A stretch of DNA of 64,000 nucleotides, taken from contig CAWDKL010000042.1 of assembly GCA_963802745.1 (NCBI GenBank), positions 39,275 to 103,274 of the forward strand, in the 5' to 3' direction. The notes below the pieces were generated by a model that worked only from the letters and a program-made list of their open reading frames with translations, had not been told where the DNA came from and did not search any database. Positions 8,686-18,177 of the stretch are shown here, in pieces. The stretch comes from JAJPKK01 sp963802745. GTDB lineage: Bacteria; Pseudomonadota; Alphaproteobacteria; Rhizobiales; Xanthobacteraceae. The translations under genes were made by a program, and so were the position numbers. Every line of letters begins with the position of its first letter. The stretch's first letter is position 1.

Positions 8686-10224
8686 TCAGGCGTGATAATC
8701 CGCCGCGACGGTTTGGTCGGCCGACGTCCTGCCGAGTGCGTTGAAGACCGGCGTCAGCACGATCGACACGATCAGGTTGAGCACAAGCGTGTAAAGCGCC
8801 GTATACCCGGGGAACGTCCAGCCCGCGAAGGAGAGCGACCAAGTCGTCGTATTGTTGGCGGCGAAGAACATCCATGTTCCCAAGCCGGTGCCGATGGCCC
8901 AGCCGGCCAGCAGCGCCCATGCGTTGAACCAGCGCGTGTACAGCCCGAACAGCAATGACGGCAGTGTCTGGATGATGAAGATACCGCCGAGTAGCTGCAG
9001 AAAGATGGCGTATTGCGTGTCGATCGAAATGATGAACACCAGCGCCCCGAACTTCACCACCAGCGACGCCCATTTGGCCATCTGGGCTTCCTGCTTGTCG
9101 GTCGCATTGGCGTGGAGGAACTCGCGATAGATGTTGCGGGTGAACAGGTTGGCGGCGGCGATCGACATGATGGCCGCCGGCACCAGCGCGCCAATGCCCA
9201 CGGCTGCGAAGGCGACGCCGGCAAACCATGACGGGAAATGGTGCAGGAACAACGCCGGCACCGCGAAGTTGTTTTTAAATTGCCGGAAACCCTCGGCATA
9301 TTCGGGCATCTTGTTGACACCGGATGCGATGGCAAAGAAGCCGAGCAGCGCCAACAGGCCGAGCAGGAACGAATAGGCGGGCAACAGCGCCGCGTTGCGG
9401 CGCACCGCGCCGCCGCTGCTGGCGCTGAGAATGCCCGTCAGCGAATGCGGGTAGAGGAACAGCGCGAATGCCGAGCCCAGGGCCAGGGTGGCGTAAACCC
9501 CATAGGCGCCGGTGGAGTTCGCGGGCGGCACCGCAAGCAGGAGCTTCGCGGGCGGAATTGCTGCAAAGATTTTGCCGAATCCGCCGAGTTCGATCGGGAT
9601 GATCACGATCGCCGCGAAGGCGGTGATGTAGATCAGCACATCCTTGACAACCGCAATGGCCGCCGGCGCCCGCAGCCCGCTCGAATACGTGAAGGCCGCC
9701 AGAATGATGAACGCGATGATCAGAGGCAGATCGCCGACAAATCCCTCGCCGGTCACCCCCATGGCGCCGATGACCACCTGCAGGCCCACCAGTTGCAGCG
9801 CGATGTAGGGCATCGTCGCCACGATGCCGGTGATCGTGATCGCGAGCGCCAGCCAGCGGTTGCCGAACCGGCCGCGGACGAAATCGGCCGCCGTGATGTA
9901 GCCGTGCCGGCGCGATACGTGCCACAGGCGCGGGAACACGATGAACAGGATCGGATAGATGATAATCGTATAAGGCACCGCGAAGAAGGCGATCGCGCCG
10001 GCTCCGAAGGCGAGCGCCGGCACCGCGATGAAGGTGTAGGCGGTATAAAGGTCACCTCCGACCAGAAACCACGTGATCAGCGTGCCGAACCGGCGCCCGC
10101 CGAGCCCCCATTCGTGCAGTTGATCGAGGTCGCCCTTGCGCCAATGCGCGGCCGCGAAGCCGAGCCAGGTAATGAACCCGAACAGCAGGATGAAGACCGT
10201 TAGCGCAACCCAATTCAGCGGCAT
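8686..10224 (-). CDS. mctP: Sodium:solute symporter family protein, monocarboxylate permease type
   Basis: A 512-residue inner-membrane transporter of the SSS (SLC5) family with about 13 hydrophobic segments. Recognisable family stretches are EWGLGGRRFGTLITWFLVGGDLYTAYTF near the start, the RHGYITAADFVRGRFGNR loop, and YPHSLTGILSASSGG after helix 7. The closest well-known relative by pattern is rhizobial MctP, which takes up lactate, pyruvate and related monocarboxylates. The small DUF3311 protein that accompanies such permeases lies upstream on the same strand, separated by 205 bases. The substrate is inferred from family and neighbour, not shown. Confidence 0.85.
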   Translation of the reverse strand: MPLNWVALTVFILLFGFITWLGFAAAHWRKGDLDQLHEWGLGGRRFGTLITWFLVGGDLYTAYTFIAVPALAFGAGAIAFFAVPYTIIIYPILFIVFPRLWHVSRRHGYITAADFVRGRFGNRWLALAITITGIVATMPYIALQLVGLQVVIGAMGVTGEGFVGDLPLIIAFIILAAFTYSSGLRAPAAIAVVKDVLIYITAFAAIVIIPIELGGFGKIFAAIPPAKLLLAVPPANSTGAYGVYATLALGSAFALFLYPHSLTGILSASSGGAVRRNAALLPAYSFLLGLLALLGFFAIASGVNKMPEYAEGFRQFKNNFAVPALFLHHFPSWFAGVAFAAVGIGALVPAAIMSIAAANLFTRNIYREFLHANATDKQEAQMAKWASLVVKFGALVFIISIDTQYAIFLQLLGGIFIIQTLPSLLFGLYTRWFNAWALLAGWAIGTGLGTWMFFAANNTTTWSLSFAGWTFPGYTALYTLVLNLIVSIVLTPVFNALGRTSADQTVAADYHA

Positions 10225-10429
10225 GGCGCGTTTCCTATCGTGGATGTGCTTTGCGCTCGCGTGCGCAAGTCGTTTTTGAGGGCTGGTATGAGACCGGATT
10301 GCGGCTGGGGATCCAATAACCAGCCGCTTACTGTGATGCCCCGCTCACGCGAGGTCGTGCAGATGCGGAGCGATGCGACGTGGCTCTCTCGCCTTCAGCC
10401 TTCGCGAGCGAAGCCACCCCCGGCGTAGG
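10225..10429. repeat. Spacer with palindromic sequence separating mctP from its DUF3311 partner
   Basis: No gene here. DUF3311 and permease genes usually touch or overlap, but here 205 bases intervene. They include an imperfect palindrome around 10391-10415 (CTTCAGCCTTCGCGAGCGAAG). It looks like a small extragenic repeat inserted into the operon. Confidence 0.35.
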
Positions 10430-10636
10430 CTAACTAACTCCCTCGGTCACGACATACACGATAGCGGTCACTGCCGCGCTCATAATAACCAGGGCCAGCT
10501 GGAACCAATAGAAAAATGGTATGCCGGCGAGCGACGGCTCGACCGAGTTATAAAACGGCACCCATAGCGCCGGGATGAACTGCGCCAGGAGTAGCCAATA
10601 CCACGGGCTCCACGCACGATCGGGACCAATGCGCAT
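10430..10636 (-). CDS. DUF3311 small membrane protein
   Basis: A 68-residue protein with two membrane segments (WYWLLLAQFIPALWVPFY and FFYWFQLALVIMSAAVTAI). The aromatic-Pro pattern and the YNSVEPSLAGIPFFYW connection are typical of DUF3311 proteins, which are found directly before SSS-type organic acid permeases and probably act as their accessory subunit. It is encoded upstream of and in the same direction as the mctP-like gene. The start is supported by an AAGGAGG-like site (read on the minus strand near 10643-10650). Confidence 0.8.
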   Translation of the reverse strand: MRIGPDRAWSPWYWLLLAQFIPALWVPFYNSVEPSLAGIPFFYWFQLALVIMSAAVTAIVYVVTEGVS

Positions 10637-11190
10637 CGAGGACCTCCTTGCGGTTTGCGGGCGAAGACTTGACGCCTCACGGAACGAATGCGCGGCGAAA
10701 GCGCATCGGCGATGTGCGCTAGGCGCGCGGGTCGAGACATACCCGGACGCCGAACCGAGTCAAGCGCAAGCTGCCCAAGCGATGGTCGGGCGACGTTCCC
10801 GTTGCCGACGCGGATGGATAGCTTCGAAAACCCCCACCACCGGACCCCGCCGGCCAAGACCATCCTGATTCGACGCAGGTGGTGGAAATGGAACCGGCGG
10901 TACCTCGGCGGAACGCCAAGCCTATTTCCGCACATGGTGTTCCAGCATCTGCCGCCGCACCATGGGGCCGTAGACGGACTATTGGGCCAATACAGCACAG
11001 GGCGAGAGTGACGTGCCGGCCCGGCCGTTGGCCGAGCTTGCGTGACATCGTAGCAACACAACCAAGGTTCTCGCGGCCGTACCGCGCTATCGCCCTAGCC
11101 CTCCGTCCGGGTTCTTAGTACTTTGTTAACCATGCTTGGGGGCTGCGGCGCGTCCGGCTTGTCGGGCGTCCGCGAACACGGGGATGGGGA
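10637..11190. other. Intergenic region without a supported gene
   Basis: These 554 bases separate the DUF3311 gene from the divergent lipoprotein gene. Open frames on both strands are compositional shadows with Arg/Pro/Ser-rich translations and no ribosome sites. Promoters for both flanking genes should lie here, but I see no clear box. Confidence 0.5.
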
Positions 11191-11739
11191 ATGTGGCGCG
11201 GGGCGTATCGGAGCGGTGCGGCGGCAATGCGAGCCGCTTGGCGGGCGTGTTTGGTCATCGTGATAGCGGGGTGCGGCCTTGCCGGGTGTACCGCATCCGG
11301 AGCGCTCGACGCGGCGAATTTCGGCCAGCCTGGCTTTGGGCAGGCGGGATTGCGCGGGACGACGGTGGCGTTCGAGTCGATCGAGGGTCTTCCCGACGGC
11401 GCTTTGTTCGACAAGCTGAAGGCGCAAATGAATCAACAGGTGCATGCGCACCAGCTCACCGCGGTGTCGCGCGAAGCGACAGCGCAATATCGCGTAAAAT
11501 GCTATTTGGGCGCCGTTGTCCAGGGGAAGAAAACCACTTTCACGTGGTTATGGGACGTTTACAGCGCCGACCAGCAGCTGGCCGTGCGTCTATCCGGAGA
11601 AGTTCCGGGAACAACCTCGGAGCATGGATGGGCCGCGGCGGACGACCAGGTCGTCGACCGTCTGGCGCACGATGGGATGGAGCGGTTGGCTGCTTACCTG
11701 GCCAATCCGGATGCGCATTCCGACGTCGCTTCCAGGTAA
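11191..11739 (+). CDS. Putative lipoprotein of unknown function
   Basis: A 182-residue protein with a lipoprotein signal: a charged start, the hydrophobic CLVIVIAGCGLAGC stretch and a lipobox LAGC whose cysteine (about residue 33) would be lipidated. An internal ATG twelve codons in gives an alternative start closer to the signal peptide. The mature domain contains the pattern RGTTVAFESIEGLPDGALFDKL and a beta-rich middle (TFTWLWDVYSADQQLAVRLSGEV), suggesting a small periplasmic domain. I cannot name the family with confidence. It stands alone upstream of prs. Confidence 0.75.
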   Translation: MWRGAYRSGAAAMRAAWRACLVIVIAGCGLAGCTASGALDAANFGQPGFGQAGLRGTTVAFESIEGLPDGALFDKLKAQMNQQVHAHQLTAVSREATAQYRVKCYLGAVVQGKKTTFTWLWDVYSADQQLAVRLSGEVPGTTSEHGWAAADDQVVDRLAHDGMERLAAYLANPDAHSDVASR

Positions 11740-11916
11740 TTTAGCGCTGCTTTCCGGGGCCGGCCTCGGATCAGCCTCGCGGCTGGGCCGGTTTCCCGAC
11801 CGGCCGTCGTTGCGATTCGCAAGATCGTCATGGTTTCCTGACAACGACCGTTGACCGCTCGTCCTGAACATGCTGTGCCGTTGCCGGTCAGCACGGGCGG
11901 CGATCGGGAGACATGA

Positions 11917-12870
11917 ATGGCGGCTGCGAACGGGGACATCAAGCTCGTCGCCGGCAACTCCAATCTGCGCCTGGCCGAAGCCATCGGGTCGCGCCTGCGG
12001 ACTCCGCTGGCGAAAGCCGTGGTGCGCCGCTTCGCCGACATGGAAATCTTCGTCGAGATTTTGGAGAACGTCCGCGGCGCCGACGTGTTCGTGATCCAGT
12101 CCACGTCGTATCCGACCAACGACCACTTGATGGAGCTGTTGATCATCATTGACGCGCTGCGCCGTGCCTCGGCGCGCCGTATCACCGCTGTCGTTCCGTA
12201 TTTCGGCTATGCCCGCCAGGATCGCAAATCCGGTTCACGCACCCCCATCTCGGCCAAGCTGGTCGCCAACTTGATCACCAACGCCGGCGCCGACCGGGTG
12301 CTGACTCTCGATCTTCACGCCGGGCAAATCCAAGGCTTCTTCGATATCCCGACGGACAATCTGTATGCGGCCCCCGTCATGGTGCGCGACATTCGCGAGC
12401 ACCTCGACCTCGCCAATCTCATGGTGGTGTCGCCCGATGTTGGCGGTGTGGTGCGCGCGCGCGGCCTAGCCAAGCGAATTAATGCACCGCTCGCCATCAT
12501 CGACAAACGGCGCGAACGGGCCGGCAAATCGGAGGTCATGCATGTCATCGGCGAGGTCGCAGGCCACAGCTGCCTCCTGGTCAACGACATCGTTGATTCG
12601 GGCGGTACCCTGATCAATGCCGCCGACGCCCTGCTGGAGCATGGCGCCAAGGAGGTTTACGCCTACATCACCCACGGAGTGTTGTCGGGCGGCGCCGTGG
12701 CCCGGATCACGGCGTCCCGGCTCAAGGAGTTGGTGATTACCAATTCGATCCAGCCGACCGAGGCGGTGCGGGTCGCCGCCAACATCCGGGTATTATCGAT
12801 CGCCACGTTGATCGGCGATGCCATCGCCCGCACGGCGGCCGAAGAATCGGTGTCTAGCCTGTTCGATTGA
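11917..12870 (+). CDS. prs: Ribose-phosphate pyrophosphokinase
   Basis: PRPP synthetase of 317 residues, the usual class I length. It converts ribose 5-phosphate and ATP to PRPP in the cytoplasm for purine, pyrimidine, histidine and tryptophan synthesis. Visible signatures are the start GDIKLVAGNSNLRLAEAI, the DRKSGSRTPISAKL loop, the metal/ATP motif DLHAGQIQGFFDIPTDNL and the PRPP-binding loop VNDIVDSGGTL. The ATG at 11917 is preceded by a GGGAGA-type site. The 177 bases before it hold no gene. It is not in an operon with purF but lies 2.2 kb from it. Confidence 0.95.
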   Translation: MAAANGDIKLVAGNSNLRLAEAIGSRLRTPLAKAVVRRFADMEIFVEILENVRGADVFVIQSTSYPTNDHLMELLIIIDALRRASARRITAVVPYFGYARQDRKSGSRTPISAKLVANLITNAGADRVLTLDLHAGQIQGFFDIPTDNLYAAPVMVRDIREHLDLANLMVVSPDVGGVVRARGLAKRINAPLAIIDKRRERAGKSEVMHVIGEVAGHSCLLVNDIVDSGGTLINAADALLEHGAKEVYAYITHGVLSGGAVARITASRLKELVITNSIQPTEAVRVAANIRVLSIATLIGDAIARTAAEESVSSLFD

Positions 12871-12934
12871 CGAATGACATTGTTCGGGACCGGTGCGAAT
12901 GCTTGGCTTTGATATTTGCGACGATTTACATTTA

Positions 12935-13104
12935 GACCGGATTCCGATCAGATCGGAACACCTGGAGTCATGGCCGGCCTTGTCCAGGCTTGTCCCGGCC
13001 ATCCGCCTCTTCCTTGCAAAGCCGTCGGAAGCAAGACGTGGATGCCCCGCGACAAGCGCGGGCGTGGCGCCGAGAGTGTGATTCGACCTGATCGAAATCC
13101 GGTC
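12935..13104. mobile_element. MITE-like element with IS630-type terminal inverted repeats
   Basis: 170 bases bounded by TA on both sides. The left end is GACCGGATTCCGATCAGATC and the reversed right end is GACCGGATTTCGATCAGGTC, matching each other and the IS630 copy at 50205. The interior contains the rhizobial extragenic palindrome (GTCATGGCCGG... with GACAAGC... halves). It has no coding capacity. Confidence 0.65.
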
Positions 13105-13586
13105 TAGCGGCAGTAGAATCGCAAATCGCACCTTAGCCGAGGCACGTGCCCTCTGAGTTTCGATAGGACGGCCCCGAATACGGATTATTTTTTTCCGTGG
13201 TTTTCCGCAACCTCTCTCCAATAGGGACGCGGGCGAGAACTGGGGCTCCGCCCGACAAGCTGGGCTTTTCCAGGGAACCCCGCCGCGCCGTTGCCCATCA
13301 GCAGTTGCGCTACCCCGAGTCAACGTGTCGCAGCTATTTCCGGTTAACCCTGTGGAGGGACGGCACGCGGGCATTGCGTCATGGTCGCGAATCTCGGAAC
13401 AGTCCGTGCGTCGGGTTCTTCACGCGGCGTTTCATGGAGGCGGTCCCAACGGACCGCCGATCATTCCTGGGGGCCATCGGCCGCGATCCGTTGCACGGAC
13501 GCACCGCTCGCCACCGCCGGCCGCGTCGTTGCGCGACAGCGTAAAGCGTTGAAACGCAACATCTTGAGCGGCAGGCGGTCCGGGAC
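13105..13586. other. Intergenic region with a strong hairpin
   Basis: No supported gene in these 482 bases. A T-rich run lies near 13186-13194. A perfect eight-pair hairpin GGCGGTCC-CAAC-GGACCGCC lies at 13439-13458, about 130 bases before the YbjN-type gene. It lacks a following T-run, so it is not a convincing terminator. Confidence 0.45.
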
Positions 13587-14081
13587 ATGACACTTGTGGA
13601 TTTTGAGGCTGACGGCAATCCGGTCAACGTGGTCGAACAACTCGCAACCGTTCATCGCTGGTCGTTCTCCCGCGCCAATGAGGATGAAGTGACCATCCTG
13701 GTCGCCGGACAATGGACTCACTATCAGGTCTCGTTCACCTGGATGGCCGGAATCGAAGCGCTGCATCTCGCCTGCGCGTTCGAACTGAAGGTCCCGCCGC
13801 GCCGCCGCCCCGAGGTGATCGAACTGGCCTCGCTGATTAACGAACAATTGTGGGTTGGACATTTCGACGTTTGGAGCGGCGAAGGCATCATCATGTTCCG
13901 CCATGCCTTGGTGCTCGCCGGCGGCAGCGCGCCGGCCGATGCGCAATGCGAGGCCTTGCTCGGGATTGCCCTTGAAGCCTGTGAGCGGCACTATCAAGCG
14001 TTCCAATTCGTATTGTGGGCCGGCAAAAGCCCCCGCGAGGCGCTGGAAGCTTCGGTGTTCGAGACCGCCGGACAGGCATGA
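13587..14081 (+). CDS. YbjN domain-containing protein
   Basis: A 164-residue cytosolic protein with the type III secretion chaperone-like YbjN fold. The pattern VVEQLATVHRWSFSRANEDEVTI, a beta-sheet core with W and Y (VAGQWTHYQVSFTWM) and the helix-strand ending LINEQLWVGHFDVWSGEGIIMFRH are typical. YbjN proteins occur widely in alphaproteobacteria and are thought to act as chaperone or stress-related factors, but a precise role is not known. In related genomes this gene is usually followed by proC. Here 236 bases without a recognisable gene separate it from cvpA. Confidence 0.85.
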   Translation: MTLVDFEADGNPVNVVEQLATVHRWSFSRANEDEVTILVAGQWTHYQVSFTWMAGIEALHLACAFELKVPPRRRPEVIELASLINEQLWVGHFDVWSGEGIIMFRHALVLAGGSAPADAQCEALLGIALEACERHYQAFQFVLWAGKSPREALEASVFETAGQA

Positions 14082-14317
14082 GGTGGCGGCGGGAAGTACC
14101 GGATTTCGACCAGTACACTCGATAAGCGTCCTCACCGCGGCTTTTCCAGCGGTGCTGCCACGCCCGTCGCTTCGCCGCTGGGCATTCGGTGCTTGGAATT
14201 CGGTCTCTCCCACGCCGATAAGGTGGGTGACGACGATGCCGACCGGCGCTATACAACGTGCGAAGTCGCTGCCTGCATCCGGACCGTCCGAACGATTGGC
14301 CACAACAAAGATCCCCG

Positions 14318-14839
14318 ATGACCTATCTCGATATCTTTCTCATCATCGTGATGTTCGTATCCGGATCGCTCGCCATGGTGCGCGGCTTGATCAGGGAGGT
14401 GCTGTCGATCGCCGGATGGGGTGCGGCGGCAGGCGCTGCGTTCTACGCCTATGCCAAGCTGCTGCCCGCGGCGAAGGCCTATTTCAACAATGATTATGTG
14501 GCGATCGGGGTCACCACGGGGGGTGCGTTTATCGGCACCTTGATCCTGGTGTCGATCATCACGGTAAAAATTTCCGATACAATTCTCGACAGCCGGATCG
14601 GCGCGCTCGATCGCAGCCTAGGGTTCCTGTTCGGGGTGGCACGCGGATTGATCATCGTCGTGGTGGCATTTGCGTTCTACGACTGGTTTCAGCCGAAATC
14701 GCAACCTAAATGGATAGCGGACGCCCGGTCGCTCGTTCTTCTCAAGAGCTTGCGTGAACGTTTCATCGAGATGTCGCCTGACTTCGAGGCCTGGTACTCG
14801 AAATACAAGAAGCAGCGCAACTCCGAGCCGCCGGCGTGA
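14318..14839 (+). CDS. cvpA: CvpA family membrane protein
   Basis: A 173-residue inner-membrane protein with four hydrophobic segments (about 5-25, 30-48, 65-85, 103-122) and a hydrophilic basic tail. The family pattern DIFLIIVMFVSGSLAMVRGLIREVLS at the start and the RIGALDRSLGFLFGVARGLI stretch before helix 4 are clear. CvpA was first described as needed for colicin V production, and in other bacteria it supports envelope homeostasis. I used ATG 14318, since the open frame upstream lacks membrane character. It precedes purF by 212 bases, the common cvpA-purF order. Confidence 0.9.
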   Translation: MTYLDIFLIIVMFVSGSLAMVRGLIREVLSIAGWGAAAGAAFYAYAKLLPAAKAYFNNDYVAIGVTTGGAFIGTLILVSIITVKISDTILDSRIGALDRSLGFLFGVARGLIIVVVAFAFYDWFQPKSQPKWIADARSLVLLKSLRERFIEMSPDFEAWYSKYKKQRNSEPPA

Positions 14840-15051
14840 CGCTAGGGCCGAGGCAAGAGCCCACAACTATACTGGGAGAAGTCGTCCAAGATCAGCTGCT
14901 GCTGGCGTCGGCTCAGCGAAGCGGCTGAGTAAGACCAGTATGAGTTGATGGCATGTGACGACGCGATGGAACCAGGTGACTCGCGTGACAATTCCATGAC
15001 GTGCCGGCGTCGGGTCGGCTATAAGGCCGGCAGCGCGGGCACAAGGTACCG

Positions 15052-16611
15052 ATGGAGGCGAGCGGAGCGATGATGGACCCTCACCAAGCCGGCAGCCTCA
15101 CCGGCCGAGATACCGCTCTCGAGATTACCGCGGACCCGGATCGCGACGGCCATCCGTCGGATCAGGACGGCGACGGCGATCGGCTGCGCGAGGAATGCGG
15201 CGTATTCGGCATCTACGGCCATCCGGATGCGGCCGCCATCACGGCGCTCGGGCTGCACGCGCTTCAGCATCGCGGCCAGGAGGCGGCCGGCATCGTCAGC
15301 TATGACGGGCAGCGCTTCCACTCCGAGCGCCGGCTCGGGCTGGTCGGCGATACATTTTCACGGCGCGACATCATCGACCACCTGCCAGGCTCGCTGGCGA
15401 TCGGCCACGTGCGCTATTCGACCACCGGAGAAACGGTGCTGCGCAATGTGCAGCCGCTGTTCTCCGAACTCGATGCCGGCGGCTTCGCGGTCGGTCACAA
15501 TGGCAACCTTACCAATGGGCTGACGCTGCGCCGCCAACTGGTGCGTGCCGGCGCCATCATGCAGTCGACCACCGATACGGAAGTCATCCTGCATCTGCTG
15601 GCGCGATCGGGCCAGAAGCGCTTCATCGACCGCTTTGTCGAGGCGTTGCGCCAGCTGGAAGGCTCCTATTCGCTCGCCGCCCTCACCAACAAGAAGCTGA
15701 TCGGTGCGCGCGACCCGATCGGCATCCGCCCGCTGGTGATCGGGGAACTTGACGGCTGCCCGATCGTCACCTCCGAGACCTGTGCCCTCGACATCATCGG
15801 TGCACGCTATGTCCGCGACGTCGACAATGGCGAGATCGTGGTGTTTTCCGAAGAGGGCACGCAGTCGCTCAAGCCGTTCCCGCCGATGCGGCCACGGCCA
15901 TGCATTTTCGAGTATATCTATTTTGCGCGGCCGGATTCGGTGGTCGGCGGTCGCAGTGTCTACCAGGTGCGCCGCCAACTTGGAATCGAACTCGCCGGCA
16001 AGTCGCCGGCACACGCGGAAGTGGTGGTCCCGGTTCCGGATTCAGGCGTTCCGGCGGCAATCGGATACGCCCAGGCGGCCGGCATCCCGTATGAACTGGG
16101 CATCATCCGCAATCACTATGTGGGCCGGACGTTCATCCAGCCGACCCAGTCGGTGCGCGAACTGGGCGTGCGCCTCAAGCACAACGCCAATCGCTCGGTC
16201 GTCGCCGGCAAGCGCATCGTCTTGATCGACGACAGTCTGGTGCGCGGTACAACGTCGGTGAAGATCGTGCGCATGATGCGGGAAGCCGGCGCCCGCGAAG
16301 TCCATTTCCGTATCGCCTCGCCGCCGATCACCCACCCCGATTTCTACGGTATCGACACGCCCGAGCGGGAAAAACTGCTCGCCGCGACGCATACGGTCGA
16401 GGAGATGCGCGACTTCATCGGTGCCGATTCGCTCGCCTTTCTGTCCGTCGAAGGCGTCTACCGCGCAATGGGCGAGGAACGCCGCGATCCGTTGCGTCCG
16501 CAGTTCACCGACCACTGCTTCACCGGCGACTATCCGACCCCGCTGACCGATCAAAACGGCGAGGCGTCGGCGCTGCCCCGGCAACTGTCGCTGTTGGCGG
16601 AAGCGAGTTGA
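15052..16611 (+). CDS. purF: Amidophosphoribosyltransferase
   Basis: First committed enzyme of purine synthesis: it transfers glutamine amide nitrogen to PRPP to give phosphoribosylamine. It has 519 residues with a 48-residue N-terminal extension that is probably removed to expose the nucleophile Cys49 (in EECGVFGIYGHPDAA). The Ntn-type glutaminase domain (LHALQHRGQEAAGIV) is followed by the phosphoribosyltransferase domain with the PRPP loop VLIDDSLVRGTTS. Several ATGs lie within the first ten codons, so the exact start is uncertain. It lies between cvpA and an SDR gene that begins inside its stop codon. Confidence 0.95.
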   Translation: MEASGAMMDPHQAGSLTGRDTALEITADPDRDGHPSDQDGDGDRLREECGVFGIYGHPDAAAITALGLHALQHRGQEAAGIVSYDGQRFHSERRLGLVGDTFSRRDIIDHLPGSLAIGHVRYSTTGETVLRNVQPLFSELDAGGFAVGHNGNLTNGLTLRRQLVRAGAIMQSTTDTEVILHLLARSGQKRFIDRFVEALRQLEGSYSLAALTNKKLIGARDPIGIRPLVIGELDGCPIVTSETCALDIIGARYVRDVDNGEIVVFSEEGTQSLKPFPPMRPRPCIFEYIYFARPDSVVGGRSVYQVRRQLGIELAGKSPAHAEVVVPVPDSGVPAAIGYAQAAGIPYELGIIRNHYVGRTFIQPTQSVRELGVRLKHNANRSVVAGKRIVLIDDSLVRGTTSVKIVRMMREAGAREVHFRIASPPITHPDFYGIDTPEREKLLAATHTVEEMRDFIGADSLAFLSVEGVYRAMGEERRDPLRPQFTDHCFTGDYPTPLTDQNGEASALPRQLSLLAEAS

Positions 16612-17351
16612 GCGCCGGCGTGCTGTCCGGCCGCGTCGCCCTCGTCACCGGCGCGTCGCGCGGCATCGGCGCCGCCACAGCGTTGGCGCTGGCCCGCGCC
16701 GGTGCCCATGTGGTGGCTCTTGCGCGCACCATAGGCGGCCTGGAGGAACTCGACGACGCCATTCGGGCGGCCGGTGGTACCGCCACGCTGGTTCCGCTCG
16801 ACATCACGGATTTCGCCGCGCTCGCGCGGCTGGCCGCTGCGGTTTCCGAACGCCACGGGCGGCTCGATGTGCTTATCGGCAATGCCGCCATTGTCGGCCC
16901 ATCGTCGCCGCTCGACCATCTCACGCTCAAGGATTGGGACGCGGTGATGAAGGTCAACGTCACGGCGAACTGGCAGCTCATTTGCGCCATGGACGGCCTG
17001 CTGCGCCGTTCCGACGCCGGCCGCGCGGTGTTCATCACTTCTGGCGCAGCCCACGTGACGCCGGCCTATATGGGACTCTATTCGGCCTCCAAGGCGGCGC
17101 TGGAAGCCGTGGCACGCACCTACGCGGCCGAGACGGCGAGAACCTCGGTGCGGGTGAACCTCTTCAACCCCGGCCCCACCCGCACCCGCATGCGCGCCCA
17201 GGTGATGCCCGGCGAAGATCCGATGACGCTGCCACCGCCTGAACAGGTTGCGGAAAACATCGTCAACCTGTGCGTCCCGAGCTTTGCCGAGACCGGGCGA
17301 TTTTATGATTTTCCGAGCCGCTCGCTGCTGGCGTTTCGCAGGCCTGGGTAG
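16608..17351 (+). CDS. SDR family oxidoreductase
   Basis: A 247-residue short-chain dehydrogenase/reductase. The Rossmann nucleotide motif is TGASRGIG near residue 15, the structural NAA motif is in IGNAAIVGP, and the catalytic Ser-Tyr-Lys group is in ITSGAAH and YSASK (Tyr about 158). The likely start is TTG 16608, overlapping the purF stop, with GTG 16620 as an alternative. Both imply translational coupling to purF. SDR genes sit directly after purF in many Rhizobiales. The substrate is unknown, and the cofactor is probably NADP(H) given the R after TGAS. Confidence 0.9.
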   Translation: MSAGVLSGRVALVTGASRGIGAATALALARAGAHVVALARTIGGLEELDDAIRAAGGTATLVPLDITDFAALARLAAAVSERHGRLDVLIGNAAIVGPSSPLDHLTLKDWDAVMKVNVTANWQLICAMDGLLRRSDAGRAVFITSGAAHVTPAYMGLYSASKAALEAVARTYAAETARTSVRVNLFNPGPTRTRMRAQVMPGEDPMTLPPPEQVAENIVNLCVPSFAETGRFYDFPSRSLLAFRRPG

Positions 17352-17464
17352 CGCCGGCGGTTTGGCCGGACGCGGGCCTCCCGCCCGCACATGTTCCATT
17401 TTCCTCGAATGCGATTCTCATCGTTCAGGCGAGCGGGGCGTTGAGCTTTGGCAACCTGGCTCAA

Positions 17465-18118
17465 CTAGATAGCCCGCTCAGCCCGCTCCTTCGCCATCGC
17501 CATCTCGGCCTGGGTGAGAATGCGTTCCTCGTGATGCTTATAATACCTCCACAGCGCGTAGCCGCCGATCACCGCTCCGGCGAGCGCCGCCCATCCGATC
17601 GGACCGGCGATATTTTGGATGCTCTTGCCGAGAAAATAACCGCCGAGGCCGAATATAGTCGCCCAGATGATCCCACCGGCCGCGTTGAAGATAAAAAATC
17701 GCAGCGGCGGCAGATGGTTGACCCCCGCCAGCAGCGCCGCATAGGCGCGCAAGAGCGCGACGAACCGGCCGAAGAAGACGATCTTGCCGCCGTGACGTGC
17801 GAACAGATACTCGCCGAGCAAGCGCTTGCGCTTGTCGAGCCCGATCAGATGGCCCCATTTGTCCAGGACGCGGTCGCCGACTTCGCGACCGACCCAAAAG
17901 CCGATATTATCTCCCAGGATGGCGCCCGCCGCGGCCGCCGCGATGACAAACTCGATCTGCAAGGTGTGGCGCGTGCCGGCGAAGATCGCGGCGCCGACCA
18001 GGGTGGTCTCGCCCGGCAGCGGCACGCCGGCGCTTTCCAGCATGACGATCAGGAAAATCGCCGCGTACCCATAGCTGACGATAATGCCTTCGATCCAGTC
18101 CGCAGCGACAAAGTCCAC
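17465..18118 (-). CDS. DedA family membrane protein
   Basis: A 217-residue DedA/VTT-type inner-membrane protein. Members flip undecaprenyl phosphate or phospholipids and support envelope stability. Key stretches are the re-entrant FLIVMLESAGVPLPGETTLV, the GDNIGFWVGREVG motif and FGRFVALLRAYAALLAGVN. Three to four membrane helices follow. I chose GTG 18118 because AAGGAG lies nine bases upstream on that strand. An ATG about 170 bases further up leads through a non-homologous Arg-rich stretch and is rejected. It converges with the SDR gene and is oriented with asd upstream. Confidence 0.88.
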   Translation of the reverse strand: MDFVAADWIEGIIVSYGYAAIFLIVMLESAGVPLPGETTLVGAAIFAGTRHTLQIEFVIAAAAAGAILGDNIGFWVGREVGDRVLDKWGHLIGLDKRKRLLGEYLFARHGGKIVFFGRFVALLRAYAALLAGVNHLPPLRFFIFNAAGGIIWATIFGLGGYFLGKSIQNIAGPIGWAALAGAVIGGYALWRYYKHHEERILTQAEMAMAKERAERAI

Positions 18119-18177
18119 GGTGGCGGCTCCTTGGGTCCTGCGGTACGGCGAATCGCGGCCGCGGTGCAGCCTGCCGA

